From Dehalococcoidia bacterium (GTDB taxonomy: Bacteria; Chloroflexota; Dehalococcoidia; Lucifugimonadales; GCA-2717565), in NCBI GenBank assembly GCA_009692865.1, contig SHYH01000007.1, forward strand, positions 1 through 42,071: a stretch of DNA of 42,071 bases. The letters run 5' to 3'. Position numbers and translations under genes: made by a program. Below are positions 31,737 through 41,475 of the stretch, piece after piece (within the stretch, counting starts at the first letter, position 1; each line of letters starts with the position of its first letter). A model generated the notes under the pieces. It searched no databases. It saw only the letters and a list, made by a program, of their open reading frames with translations, and was not told where the DNA came from.

Positions 31737-31938
31737 GGGCTGCTGGGGGTGCCAATCCACCGTCCTGCTGGGCGAGGGCCTTGTTGCGGCGCCTCTCGGT
31801 ACGCCGTGCGGTCTTGCGCTCCACGGTGCATTGTGGATGGCGCTTTGCCTTGTTGGACCTAGCGACACCCGGTTTGCGGCACTAGTCGCAGGTGAAGTGA
31901 TAGGGCTGGCGGGCCTGCTGTTGTGGGGTGGTGGTCAT
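31714..31938 (-). pseudogene. Small Cys/basic protein interrupted by an amber codon
   Basis: ATG 31938 has AAAGGAG eight bases upstream. The product begins MTTTPQQQARQPYHFTCD, hits TAG at 31882-31884, then continues in frame CRKPGVARSNKAKRHPQC and TVERKTARRTERRRNKALAQ to TGA 31714. CD-x-C...C looks like a broken zinc-finger, so the TAG probably replaced Tyr (TAC or TAT). Strongly basic C-terminal half. It overlaps the antitoxin start by 23 bases. Confidence 0.45.
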
Positions 31939-31940
31939 GG

Positions 31941-32042
31941 CTAGGCTCCTTTCTCGTCCCCGGCGCAGTGGCCGTCGGCACGGATGTTGTCGCAGGGCGG
32001 GGCGTAGGCGTAGCCTTGGGAGCGCCACCTTGTGAGCGTCAT
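31941..32042 (-). CDS. 33-residue Cys-containing ORF
   Basis: MTLTRWRSQGYAYAPPCDNI then RADGHCAGDEKGA. The C-x(9)-C spacing and G/D/H content hint at a small metal-binding peptide. It ends two bases before the amber-interrupted gene starts, suggesting a shared transcript. There is no good Shine-Dalgarno and no family recognised. Confidence 0.3.
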   Translation of the reverse strand: MTLTRWRSQGYAYAPPCDNIRADGHCAGDEKGA

Positions 32043-32072
32043 GCTTTGTAGCGGCCCCGCCAGCGGTCGTCC

Positions 32073-33200
32073 CTACAGGGCCTCTATCTCCTCCATCAGG
32101 GCCGTGAGCATCTGGGACTCCTCCACCACCCGCACCTTCTTGCCCTTCCTGAAGATGATGGCACGCCCGTTGCCCCCGGCGATGCCTACATCGGCGTCCT
32201 TGGCCTCGCCGGGCCCGTTGACCTCGCACCCCATGACCGCCACCTTCACCTGCTTGCCCAGCTTCTTCACCAGGGCGTCCACCTGGTTAGCGAGCTTGAT
32301 GACGTCCACGTCGGCGCGACCGCAGCTGGGGCAGGCGATGAGGGTGACGCCTTTCTGGCGCAGGTTGAGGGACTTGAGGATGTCAAACCCGGCGGACACC
32401 TCCTCACGCGAGTCGTCGCTCAGGGAGACGCGGATGGTGTCGCCGATGCCCTCATAGAGGAGGAGGCCCAGGCCCACGGCGCTTCGGATGGAGCCGGCCC
32501 TGGCGGTGCCCGCCTCGGTGATGCCCAGGTGTAGGGGGTAGGGCACCATCTTGCCGATGCGGCGGTAGGCCTCCACCGTGGTGGGCACGTCGAAGGCCTT
32601 GAGGGAGAGCTTGATGAGGTCGAAGTCCAGGTCCTCTAGGATGGCGATCTCCCAAAGGGCGGTGTCCACCATGTGGTCCACTATGGTGTAGGCGCCGGCC
32701 TCGGCCTCGGCGCGGCCCCACTTGGGGAGGGTGTTCACTGCGTCATCCAGGCGATGCAGGCCCCTCGTCTGGCCGATCTTGCCCACGGGTGGGAGGCTCC
32801 CAAAGTTCACGCCAATGCGGATGGGCACCTGTCGCTCCTTGGCCTCCCGGACCACTGTCTCCACCTGCTCGCGGCTGCGCAGGTTGCCCGGGTTCAGGCG
32901 CAGGCAGTCCACCCCCTGGCGGAGGGCCTCCAGGGCCAGTTGGTAGTGGAAGTGGATATCGGCTATCAGGGGGATGCCGATCTGACGCTTGATCTCCCCC
33001 AGGGCCTGGGCCGCCTCCATGTCGGGCACGGCGGCCCGAATGATCTCGCACCCCACCTCTTCCAGGCCCTTGATTTGGGCTACGGTGGCTTTCACGTCCC
33101 GGGTGTCCGTTTTGGTCATGGACTGGACGGTGATAGGGGCATCGCCCCCCACCTTGACGGGCCCAACGTAGACGGGTTTGCTGACACGGCGATGGATCAT
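32073..33200 (-). CDS. ispG: 4-hydroxy-3-methylbut-2-enyl diphosphate synthase
   Basis: Penultimate [4Fe-4S] enzyme of the MEP isoprenoid pathway. ATG 33200 (MIHRRVSKPVYVGPVKVGGD) with AAAGGA upstream; the ORF-track start 160 codons earlier runs antiparallel to rseP sequence in another frame. The 375-residue protein has the TIM barrel (APITVQSMTKTDTRDVKATV, LIADIHFHYQLALEAL, LRLNPGNL, RIGVNFGSL) and the cluster domain with CPSCGR and GCEVNGPGEA. No plant-type insert. Last gene of the rightward minus-strand isoprenoid/lipid cluster. Confidence 0.96.
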   Translation of the reverse strand: MIHRRVSKPVYVGPVKVGGDAPITVQSMTKTDTRDVKATVAQIKGLEEVGCEIIRAAVPDMEAAQALGEIKRQIGIPLIADIHFHYQLALEALRQGVDCLRLNPGNLRSREQVETVVREAKERQVPIRIGVNFGSLPPVGKIGQTRGLHRLDDAVNTLPKWGRAEAEAGAYTIVDHMVDTALWEIAILEDLDFDLIKLSLKAFDVPTTVEAYRRIGKMVPYPLHLGITEAGTARAGSIRSAVGLGLLLYEGIGDTIRVSLSDDSREEVSAGFDILKSLNLRQKGVTLIACPSCGRADVDVIKLANQVDALVKKLGKQVKVAVMGCEVNGPGEAKDADVGIAGGNGRAIIFRKGKKVRVVEESQMLTALMEEIEAL

Positions 33201-33271
33201 GGTGTTTCCTTTGATGGCTGGCTTCAATGTACCAGAGGAGGCCGAGGACGACAATGTGTTTGGTGCGAAGC

Positions 33272-34354
33272 CTACTGCAACAGGCTCTCCCCCCGTATGA
33301 GGCGCAGGATGTCCTGATAGCTGATGAGCGCGATGAGGGCCATCAGGGCCACGAACCCCACCATGTGCACCAGGCCTTCGCGCCTGGGCGAAATGCGCTT
33401 GCCCCGGCGCACCCCCTCCAGGAGCACGAACATCAGCCTCCCCCCGTCCAGCATAGGTATAGGCAGGATGTTCATGATTCCGAGGCTCAGGCTCAGGCCT
33501 GCCACCAGGCCCAAGAGGGGAAGGATACCGGTGTCGGCCACCTGGTCGGTGATCTGGGCAATGCCGATGGGTCCCGCTAGTTGGGGGCTGCCGGCGCCCA
33601 TGACCCAGCGAGTCACCTCGTTCTTCGTCAGTGTGAAGCTTTCCCAGGTCTGCTGGAGCGCGTGGGGAAACGCCTCCCAAATGGGCTCGGAAACCACCGC
33701 CATGCGGGGGCTAACCTGCCCGATGACGATCCCTGTAGGCCCCTGGCCGGCTGGCCAGCGCCACCGCACCGCCACCGTGGCCTCCTCGATGATGGGCGAC
33801 TCGGCGACAAACCCCCGCTGGTAGGTCCAGTGCGACTCTGCGCCCATGCGCAGGTACACCCTGTACAGAAGGTCTCCGCTGTTGCGGATGGGATGGCCAT
33901 CCACCCTCAGGACGATGTCTCCCGGGCGCAGGCCCGCCGCCTGGGCGGGGGAGTCGGGTTCGACCTCCTGGATAGCCACCCGAGCAACTGTCTGCTCTTG
34001 GGGGACCGCCAGCAACAGGGTGAAGAGCACCACCACCAGCAGCACGTTCATGAAGGACCCGGCCGAAAGCACGATGGACCGCTGGAGCACGCTCCGGGAG
34101 GCCAGGCTCTTGGGGTGAGAGGGGTCCTCCTCTCCCAGGAGCTTGACGAATCCCCCCAGGGGCAGAAGGTTGATGGAATAGAGGGTGTCGCCCCGCCGCA
34201 CGCCGAAGAGGCGCGGGGGGAAGCCTATGCCGAACTCCTGGACTTGGACGCCGAAGGCCTTGGCCGTCAGGAAATGCCCCAACTCGTGGACCAGCACCAG
34301 CACGGCCAGGACTCCCAGGAACCTGAGGGCCAGGACAAGAAAGTCCACGCTCAC
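33272..34354 (-). CDS. rseP: Site-2 protease RseP
   Basis: Intramembrane zinc metalloprotease of regulated proteolysis. 360 residues: first TM with HELGHFLTAKAFGV (HExxH), the GFPPRLFGVRRGDT/LLPLGGFVKL block, one PDZ domain at about 125-200 (EPDSPAQAAGLRPGDIVLRV), and the C-terminal second active-site part NILPIPMLDGGRLMF. A single PDZ domain, unlike E. coli RseP (two). ATG overlaps the dxr stop by four bases (ATGA). Confidence 0.95.
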   Translation of the reverse strand: MSVDFLVLALRFLGVLAVLVLVHELGHFLTAKAFGVQVQEFGIGFPPRLFGVRRGDTLYSINLLPLGGFVKLLGEEDPSHPKSLASRSVLQRSIVLSAGSFMNVLLVVVLFTLLLAVPQEQTVARVAIQEVEPDSPAQAAGLRPGDIVLRVDGHPIRNSGDLLYRVYLRMGAESHWTYQRGFVAESPIIEEATVAVRWRWPAGQGPTGIVIGQVSPRMAVVSEPIWEAFPHALQQTWESFTLTKNEVTRWVMGAGSPQLAGPIGIAQITDQVADTGILPLLGLVAGLSLSLGIMNILPIPMLDGGRLMFVLLEGVRRGKRISPRREGLVHMVGFVALMALIALISYQDILRLIRGESLLQ

Positions 34355-35478
34355 CTCACCCCTGCGAACGCGGTCTCCCGAGCCCAGGCGTCCGCTGCCA
34401 GGAGGTCGTCCAGGGAGGGGTTCTCCACCGGCTTGTGGCGCTCCAGGACCTTCGCCACGAGGCGGTAGATGTCCAGAAAGCCCATGCGCCCGGTCAGGAA
34501 GAGGTCAACAGCCACCTCGTCGGCTGCGGCCAGGACGGCAGGCCAGGCGCCTCCCCGCTTGGCTGCTTCTAGGGCCAGGGTGAAGCAGGGATACCGCTCG
34601 GGCACGAGGGGCTCGAAGGTCAAGGGGGAGCTGGCCAGCGGGTCGAACCGAGGCAACGATAGGTTGGTGCGGCGCTCGGGGTAGAAGAGGGCGTGTTGGA
34701 TGGGAAGGTGCATGTCCGGTGGGCTTAGTTGGGCCTTCACGGAGCCGTCGGCGAACTCCACCAGGGAGTGGATGATGCTTTGGGGGTGGATGACCACCTG
34801 AATCCTCTCCCACGGCACGCCGAAGAGCCAGTGAATCTCCATCACCTCAAAGGCCTTGTTCATCAGCGTGGCCGAGTCCACGGTGACCTTCTTGCCCATC
34901 TTCCAGGTGGGGTGCTGCAGGGCCTCCTGGGGAGTGACCCGTTCCAGCTCCTGGGGTGACCTGCCACGGAAGGCCCCGCCCGAGGCGGTGAGCATGATGC
35001 GCCTCACCTCCTGGCCCTCTCCCCGAAGGCACTGCCAAATGGCGCTGGCCTCGCTGTCGATGGGGAGAAGGGGGGCGCTCTGCCGCTGGGCTTCCTGGCT
35101 GATGACCTCCCCCGCCATCACCAGGACCTCCTTGTTGGCCAGGGCGATGGGTTTGTGCGCCGCAATGGCCGCCAGGGTAGGGGCCAGGCCTGCCCGGCCA
35201 ACCGTGGCCATGACCACCAGGTCAACGTCCGGATGGGTGGCCATCTCCTCGGCGGAAGCCCATCGGCATTCCGATGGAATCGGGACCAGGCCCCTGGCCG
35301 GAGCACTGGCGCAGGAGACCAGGTGAGGGCGGAACTCCTGAATCTGCCGGGCCAGGAGGTCGAGGTTGTTCCCGGCGCCCAGGCCTACCACCTGTAGGTC
35401 CCTGGGGAAGGCTCGAACCACCTCCAGGGTCTGGCAGCCGATGGAGCCGGTGGAGCCCAGAATGGCTAGTCGCTTCAA
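34351..35478 (-). CDS. dxr: 1-deoxy-D-xylulose 5-phosphate reductoisomerase
   Basis: First committed MEP enzyme, NADPH-dependent. Start at TTG 35478, embedded in the cdsA stop (TTGA), with GGGGGGAT five bases upstream; gives MKRLAILGSTGSIGCQTLEV. The ORF-track start lies far upstream in cdsA. 375 residues: NADPH site GSTGSIG, ANKEVLVMAGE, metal/substrate loop IDSEASAIWQCL, LTASGGAFRG, and NKAFEVMEIHWLFG. Complete and typical. Confidence 0.95.
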   Translation of the reverse strand: MKRLAILGSTGSIGCQTLEVVRAFPRDLQVVGLGAGNNLDLLARQIQEFRPHLVSCASAPARGLVPIPSECRWASAEEMATHPDVDLVVMATVGRAGLAPTLAAIAAHKPIALANKEVLVMAGEVISQEAQRQSAPLLPIDSEASAIWQCLRGEGQEVRRIMLTASGGAFRGRSPQELERVTPQEALQHPTWKMGKKVTVDSATLMNKAFEVMEIHWLFGVPWERIQVVIHPQSIIHSLVEFADGSVKAQLSPPDMHLPIQHALFYPERRTNLSLPRFDPLASSPLTFEPLVPERYPCFTLALEAAKRGGAWPAVLAAADEVAVDLFLTGRMGFLDIYRLVAKVLERHKPVENPSLDDLLAADAWARETAFAGVR

Positions 35479-36275
35479 CGCATCCCCCCGGTGATAGCTA
35501 CGACTCCATAGTACACCACGGGTAGGGTGAGGACAACGGAGTCCAGCCTGTCCAGCAGGCCCCCGTGGCCGGGGATAAGGCTCCCGGCCTCCTTCACCTG
35601 GGCGCTGCGCTTGAAGAGGGACTCCACCAGGTCTCCCACCTGGGCGGCCACGGCCGCCACGCCTCCCAACGCCAGGGCTTTCCACCACAGAAGGCCAAGG
35701 GAGAGGACGAGGGCGAGGGCCACGGCGGCGGCGACGCCGGCGATCCATCCCCCCACGGCCCCTTCCCACGTCTTGCCCGGGCTGATGGAGGGCGCCATCT
35801 TGTGACGTCCCATCAGTCTTCCCACAAAGAAGGCCCCGGTATCCGTTGCGAAGGTGGTGAAGAGCCAGAGGAGCACCCACTCACGTCCCTGGGCCAGGGC
35901 GTAGAGGAGCGGCGCGTGGGCGAGGGTCAAGCCCAGGTAAAGGACCGGCGCGACGGTTCCACCCCATCTCGCCGAGGTGCTCTGAGGAGCTTTACGCACC
36001 AGAAGGAGGACCAGCGAGGCGAGGACACCCCCCGTCATCACCGCCAGCATGGCGTCGCTCCCGAACTGGCTGCTGACGACAAGGGCGCCTGTCCAGGGAA
36101 GGGCGATCCATGGCTGGGGCTGCAGGCCCGAGCGTGCCAGGAGGCGGCACATCTCCCACGCGCCTAGCACCGCCAGGGTGGCCACGGTGAGGGCGAAGAG
36201 CCAGGGAAGGTCCGCCCAGACCACCAAGAGGAGCATCGGTATTCCGATAGCAGCGCTGAGCAGGCGTGCCGTCAT
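35475..36275 (-). CDS. cdsA: Phosphatidate cytidylyltransferase
   Basis: Makes CDP-diacylglycerol for phospholipid synthesis. 266 residues with about seven membrane helices and the family signature SLFKRSAQVKEAGSLIPGHG then GLLDRLDS near the C-terminus. Its stop overlaps the TTG start of dxr, so the two are translationally coupled. Confidence 0.95.
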   Translation of the reverse strand: MTARLLSAAIGIPMLLLVVWADLPWLFALTVATLAVLGAWEMCRLLARSGLQPQPWIALPWTGALVVSSQFGSDAMLAVMTGGVLASLVLLLVRKAPQSTSARWGGTVAPVLYLGLTLAHAPLLYALAQGREWVLLWLFTTFATDTGAFFVGRLMGRHKMAPSISPGKTWEGAVGGWIAGVAAAVALALVLSLGLLWWKALALGGVAAVAAQVGDLVESLFKRSAQVKEAGSLIPGHGGLLDRLDSVVLTLPVVYYGVVAITGGMR

Positions 36276-36320
36276 AAGGGGGGCCTTCTTGTGGGTTGAA
36301 TGACTATGAGGGCCATCGCT

Positions 36321-37064
36321 TCAGCCAGGCACTCTCAGCCCACCGAAGCGGCGCTGCCGCTGGCTGTAGGCTTGAAGGGCTTTCTGAACCTCCGCCTCGT
36401 CGAAGTCGGGCCAGTAGCAGGGGGTGGTGTAGTACTCACTATAGGCGCTTTGCCACAGGAGGAAGTTGCTCAACCGCTCCTCGCCTCCCGTGCGGATGAT
36501 CAGATCGGGGTCGGGAAGGCCGATGGTGTAGAGGTAGCGGCGGAGGGTCTCTTCGTTGACAGCTTCGGGAGGGATCCGCTCTTGCATCATGGCCTGATAG
36601 GCTTGGAGCAGCTCCTCGCGTCCGCCGTAGTCAAAGGCCACGTTCAGGGTCAGGCCTGTGTTGTCCTTGGTTCGTTCCAAGACGTTGGAGATGGCCTTGC
36701 GGAGGTCTGCAGTGAGACGGTCGAGCCTGCCGATGTGGCGCAGGCGCATATTCTCCTTGTGCAAGGTCTCAAGAAAGTCGGGCCTGGAGAGGGTCTCCCG
36801 CAAAATCTCCATCAGTCCCTGGACCTCCAGTTGAGGACGGCTCCAGTTCTCGGTGGAGAAGGCATAGACGGTGAGATATGAGATGCCATGAGCCCAAAAG
36901 GCCCTCGCCACGCGGGGGAGGTTGTCTCCGCCGGCACGGTGGCCTGCGAGCCGCGGGAGACCCTTGCTCTCGGCCCACCTTCCGTTGCCGTCCATGATGA
37001 TCCCAACGTGAGTGGGGAGCTTGTCGATGTTGTTGCGCTTCTCTTCGGCCGTCACTCTTCGCAC
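36321..37064 (-). CDS. uppS: Undecaprenyl (isoprenyl) diphosphate synthase
   Basis: cis-prenyltransferase that makes the C55 carrier for cell-wall glycans. 247 residues: HVGIIMDGNGRWAESKGLPR (catalytic Asp, pyrophosphate site), LTVYAFSTENWSRPQLEV, and DLIIRTGGEERLSNFLLWQSAYSE. Start is GTG 37064 or the in-frame GTG three codons later (37055), which has better AGGTG spacing. Followed by cdsA after 45 bases. Confidence 0.95.
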   Translation of the reverse strand: MRRVTAEEKRNNIDKLPTHVGIIMDGNGRWAESKGLPRLAGHRAGGDNLPRVARAFWAHGISYLTVYAFSTENWSRPQLEVQGLMEILRETLSRPDFLETLHKENMRLRHIGRLDRLTADLRKAISNVLERTKDNTGLTLNVAFDYGGREELLQAYQAMMQERIPPEAVNEETLRRYLYTIGLPDPDLIIRTGGEERLSNFLLWQSAYSEYYTTPCYWPDFDEAEVQKALQAYSQRQRRFGGLRVPG

Positions 37065-37086
37065 CTACCTTAGGATCACTGTTGTG

Positions 37087-37212
37087 AGCAGGGTGATGAC
37101 AAACCCTTTCAACCATCCCCTTGGCCCCCTTCCTGGAAGGAAGGGGGGAGATTTAGTGATGGGGGACATCCCCATACCCCCGGCCTGCGGCGCTTTCTGC
37201 GCCGACAGCTCA
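37087..37212. repeat. Dispersed repeat, copy 2 (GGGGGACATCCCC type)
   Basis: GGGTGATGACAAACCC...CTTCCTGGAAGGAAGGGGGG...ATGGGGGACATCCCCATACCCCCGG, paralogous to 16524-16645 along about 80 bases, in the same orientation. It separates uppS from the polyprenyl synthase gene in the isoprenoid cluster. No ORF. Confidence 0.7.
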
Positions 37213-37267
37213 ATACCGCTTTAGATGCACTTCACTAGGGGCCTCCCCCCTCGGTTGGCGGGTCCCC

Positions 37268-38374
37268 TCAGTTTCTTCTGGATATAACGTAGTCGGCAAA
37301 GCCCCCCAGGAGCTTTTGAAGGGTGGGGTCAGGGGTGATGGAGGGGATGTGGCGTTTTCCCGCCTCCAGCAGCCCTCTAGCGAGGGTTTCACAGAAGGAG
37401 GCCGCGCCCGAGGCCCGCACGATGGACCTGACGCGCTCCATCACCTCCTCCCGGTTACCGGCGTCGCTGGGGAGGTCTTTTCCCAGCACTTGTTGCAGGA
37501 ACTCTCTGTCGGCGCCATCGGCCCCTTCGAGGGTCTTCAGCATGAGGAGGGTCTTCTTCCCCTCCTTGATGTCGGAGCCCACCGGCTTTCCCAGTTCATT
37601 CTCCGTGCCAAAAACACCAAGCAGGTCATCGGCGATCTGGAACGCCTGGCCAACGGGCAAGCCGTAGTTGTGGATGGGAACAAGGTCGGCGTCATCGGCA
37701 GCTCCCAGGATGGCTCCAATTTGCAGGGGACAGACAACGGTGTACAAGGCGGTTTTGTTGGTGTAGACCACCATGATCTGCTCTTCGGTTGCCTGGCTTT
37801 CGTACTGTAGGGACACGTCCTGTACCTGCCCAAGGGTGGTCCTGATGATGGTCCTGGTAAGGAGCTCCTGGGCCCTGCTCCGTTTTGCAAGGGCGAAAGG
37901 CTGCCGGTTCCAGTGGTTCAGCGCGAGGAATGCCCCCAGGTCGCCGGCGTTGATGGCCATGGAGAGGCCGAACTGGCCTCTATCCCCCATGAGGTGGAGG
38001 GCATTGTGCCAGTTGGCAAAGTGAACGTGGAACGTGTCCCTGCCACGCCTTGTTTCATCCCGGTCCATGATGTCGTCGTGGATGAGAAAAGAGGCGTGGA
38101 TGAGCTCCATGACCAGGGAGGCGTCCAGCACGGCGTTGTGCTGTTTGCGTTTGGGGGCGAAGCACTCATACCCCAACAGGACCAGGCCGCCCCGCAGCTT
38201 CTTGCCGCCTCGGGAGAGGACGCGAAGCTGGCTGACCAGGGCTAGTGCCGAAGTGTGCAAGTCCATGCCCGCAACCAGGCTATCCGCCTGGTCGAAGAGC
38301 CGCTCTAAAAGAGGCTCGGCCTCCTTTCGGTAGCTCTGGAAATAGGTGTCTACGTCTGTGGTGATCTTGGGCAC
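37268..38374 (-). CDS. Polyprenyl (trans) diphosphate synthase
   Basis: Class I trans-prenyltransferase, 368 residues. First aspartate-rich motif in HASFLIHDDIMDRDETRRG (DDIMD), GGKKLRGGLVLLGYE before it, and second motif QAFQIADDLLGVFG (DD only, D-D-L-L-G). Product length is not predictable; the bulky residues before DDIMD would need modelling. Ends at a repeat and lies directly downstream of ispH (two-base gap), so it draws on IPP and DMAPP made by the same operon. Confidence 0.92.
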   Translation of the reverse strand: MPKITTDVDTYFQSYRKEAEPLLERLFDQADSLVAGMDLHTSALALVSQLRVLSRGGKKLRGGLVLLGYECFAPKRKQHNAVLDASLVMELIHASFLIHDDIMDRDETRRGRDTFHVHFANWHNALHLMGDRGQFGLSMAINAGDLGAFLALNHWNRQPFALAKRSRAQELLTRTIIRTTLGQVQDVSLQYESQATEEQIMVVYTNKTALYTVVCPLQIGAILGAADDADLVPIHNYGLPVGQAFQIADDLLGVFGTENELGKPVGSDIKEGKKTLLMLKTLEGADGADREFLQQVLGKDLPSDAGNREEVMERVRSIVRASGAASFCETLARGLLEAGKRHIPSITPDPTLQKLLGGFADYVISRRN

Positions 38375-38376
38375 GG

Positions 38377-39315
38377 CTAGCCTGTGGGGCCTGGCGACAA
38401 ATGGGCGATAACGTCGCTGCGGAAGTCGACACGCCTGAACCGTATGCCGCTCTCGTCGGCCACTTGGACCTCCTCGATGCTGGCGCCATGTTCCTCTCGC
38501 AGCCTTTTGAGAAGCTTCTGCACCACCTCATCGGGTGTGGATGCCCCCGATGAGACGCCGACGCACTCCTTGCCGTCCAGCCATTTGGGGTCAAACTCGC
38601 TTTCGTCCAACAGGCGCTGGGCTTCTGCGCCGTGGCTCTTGGCCACGTCTACCATACGCTGGGAGTTGGAGGACTCTTCGTCACCCAGGATGAGGACGAG
38701 CCGTGCACCCTGTCGCACCATCTCCACCACGGCGTCCTGGCGGTTGGAGACGGCGTAGCAGATGTCGTCCCGGACCACGGCGTCGGGATAGCGCTGGCGC
38801 AGGCGGGCCACGGCGTCGGCTACGTCGTACTTGGAGAGGGTGGTCTGGGTGAGGATGGCCACGGGTCCCTTGAGCGTTGGCGGCTCGGACTCCTCAGAGA
38901 GGAGGGTCATGGGGATCTGGCCCGTGGTTCCGCGCACCTCCTGGTGGCCCTGGTGGCCTATGAGGACCACCTGATGCCCCTCCCGAGAGTACCGCTTCGC
39001 CTCGTTGTGGACCTTGGTGACCAGGGGGCAGGTGGTATCGACGACCCTGAGTCGCTTTTGCCGAGCCAAGGCGAAGTCCTCGGGAGGCGACCCGTGGGCC
39101 GAGAAGACGCATACGGCGCCGTCGGGCACGTCGCTCACTCCCTTCACCTCCACGGCCCCTTGCGCCTTCAGCTGCTCCATGACCGTGGCGTTGTGCACGA
39201 CGGGATGGGGAAGGTAGACAGGGGGGCCGTACTCCTTCAGGGCCGCCTTCACGGCCTCGACGGCCCGGTCTACGCCCTGGCAGAAGCCTCGTGGGTTCGC
39301 CACCAGCACGCGCAT
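38377..39315 (-). CDS. ispH: 4-hydroxy-3-methylbut-2-enyl diphosphate reductase
   Basis: Last MEP enzyme, giving IPP and DMAPP; [4Fe-4S] protein. ATG 39315 (MRVLVANPRGFCQGVDRAVE); the ORF-track start 20 codons earlier lacks homology. 312 residues: cluster cysteines in PRGFCQGVDRAV, DTTCPLVTKVH and KECVGVSSGASTPD; active-site His in LPHPVVHN and FSAHGSPP, and Glu/Thr in ILTQTTLS. Shine-Dalgarno is weak. Own -10 box upstream, so it may begin a separate transcript within the cluster. Confidence 0.95.
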   Translation of the reverse strand: MRVLVANPRGFCQGVDRAVEAVKAALKEYGPPVYLPHPVVHNATVMEQLKAQGAVEVKGVSDVPDGAVCVFSAHGSPPEDFALARQKRLRVVDTTCPLVTKVHNEAKRYSREGHQVVLIGHQGHQEVRGTTGQIPMTLLSEESEPPTLKGPVAILTQTTLSKYDVADAVARLRQRYPDAVVRDDICYAVSNRQDAVVEMVRQGARLVLILGDEESSNSQRMVDVAKSHGAEAQRLLDESEFDPKWLDGKECVGVSSGASTPDEVVQKLLKRLREEHGASIEEVQVADESGIRFRRVDFRSDVIAHLSPGPTG

Positions 39316-39354
39316 CAGTCGCTGACCACCGTTACACCGGAGAGTCTTGGAGGG

Positions 39355-39360
39355 ATTATA
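39355..39360 (-). promoter_or_regulatory. -10 box upstream of ispH
   Basis: TATAAT on the minus strand 40 bases before the ispH ATG, in a 159-base gap after frr. The -35 region is poor. Confidence 0.4.
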
Positions 39361-39474
39361 GCTCAGGCGCAGCAACAGGTGTGGATGAGAACACGGATTA
39401 TGTTCGGAGCGAAGCCTTGTAGCATGGCCAGGAGGTTCGGGAGATGAAGGGCGGATGGGATTCCGGCCACCGTG

Positions 39475-40038
39475 CTACCCCGCCAACACCTCGGCCTCTT
39501 TGGTTCCCAGGAGCTGGTCCATCTGTTCGACGAAGGAGTCGGTGAGGCGCTGGAGCCGGTCGGTGGCCCGGTGGCTCTCGTCCTGGGAGATCTCCTTCTC
39601 CTTCTCCATCGCCCGGAACCGCTCCAGGGCGTCCCTGCGGACGTTGCGGACAGACACTCTGCCCTCCTCCGTCTTTGCCCTCACCACCCGCGCCAGCTGC
39701 TTGCGCCGCTCCTCCGTCAAGATGGGCAGGGCCAGGCGCAGGACGGTCCCGTCGTTGGCGGGGGTGAGCCCCAGGTCCGAGTGCGACAGGGCCTTTTCAA
39801 TCATGGGGAGGGCCTGCTTGTCCCACGGCTGCACCACCAGGAGGCGGGCCTCCGGCGATGTGATGGAGGCGAGCTGATTCAGGGGCATGGGGACGCCGTG
39901 GTAGTCCACCTGAAGGTGCTCGACCAGGCTGGGGTTGGCCCGGCCCGTGCGCACGCTGTCCAGCTCGTGTCGGAGGGCCTCCAGGGACTTCTTCATACGG
40001 GACTCAGCGTCGGCCAGGACAATCGGGGTCGTCACCAT
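39475..40038 (-). CDS. frr: Ribosome recycling factor
   Basis: Splits post-termination ribosomes with EF-G. 187 residues from ATG 40038 (MVTTPIVLADAESRMKKSLE) with AGGAGG upstream in the pyrH tail. Conserved RTGRANPSLVEHLQVDYHGV then PLNQLASI, ALSHSDLGLTPANDGT, EERRKQL and RNVRRDALERF. Starts two bases after pyrH ends. Confidence 0.97.
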   Translation of the reverse strand: MVTTPIVLADAESRMKKSLEALRHELDSVRTGRANPSLVEHLQVDYHGVPMPLNQLASITSPEARLLVVQPWDKQALPMIEKALSHSDLGLTPANDGTVLRLALPILTEERRKQLARVVRAKTEEGRVSVRNVRRDALERFRAMEKEKEISQDESHRATDRLQRLTDSFVEQMDQLLGTKEAEVLAG

Positions 40039-40040
40039 GG

Positions 40041-40901
<861 letters not shown>

Positions 40902-40954
40902 TTACTATAACAGCTCAGCGGGCCTGGGATGGCCGAGCACGATGATGGCAGGTC

Positions 40955-41458
40955 CTATTCGCCCAGGCTGTACCGCTCGAACCGTCGGACGCGGATGTTC
41001 TCCCCCACCTTCGCCACGATCTCGTTGATGAGGTCGCGAACGGTCTTGGAGGAGTCCTTAATAAAGGGTTGCTCCAGCAGGCAGGCCTCTTCAGGGTTCA
41101 CGTTCTCTCCGCTGGGGATCTCTTCACGGTTTATGTAAAGGGGCTGCATGGCGGCTACCTGCATGGCCAGGCTGTGGGCCAACGCGCGGAACTCCTCCGT
41201 GCGCGCCACGAAGTCCGTCTCGCAGTTCATCTCTATGAGAGCGCCCACCCGGCTTCCGGAGTGGATGTAGGACTCTACCACTCCGTCTTTGGTCTCCCGG
41301 GTCGCCTTCTTGGCCACGATAACGAGGCCCTGCGCTCGAAGGAGGGCAACGGCCTCATCAAGGTTGCCCCTGGTCTTCCGCAGGGCCTCTTTGCAAGCGA
41401 GAATGCCTGCACCTGTCTGCTCTCGCAGGGCTTTTATCTGCTCTACGGATATATCCAA
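40955..41458 (-). CDS. tsf: Elongation factor Ts, short form
   Basis: Nucleotide exchange factor for EF-Tu. Start at TTG 41458 (GGAG five bases upstream): MDISVEQIKALREQTGAGIL. 167 residues: UBA-like N-terminal domain (to about 45), KKATRETKDGVVESYIH, GALIEMNCETDFVARTEEF and one dimerisation subdomain ending in GENIRVRRFERYSLGE. It is shorter than the E. coli protein (about 280) and of the one-subdomain type seen in Thermus and relatives. ATG starts are absent near the conserved N-terminus. Confidence 0.94.
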   Translation of the reverse strand: MDISVEQIKALREQTGAGILACKEALRKTRGNLDEAVALLRAQGLVIVAKKATRETKDGVVESYIHSGSRVGALIEMNCETDFVARTEEFRALAHSLAMQVAAMQPLYINREEIPSGENVNPEEACLLEQPFIKDSSKTVRDLINEIVAKVGENIRVRRFERYSLGE

Positions 41459-41475
41459 CCCTTCTCCTTGCCTGA

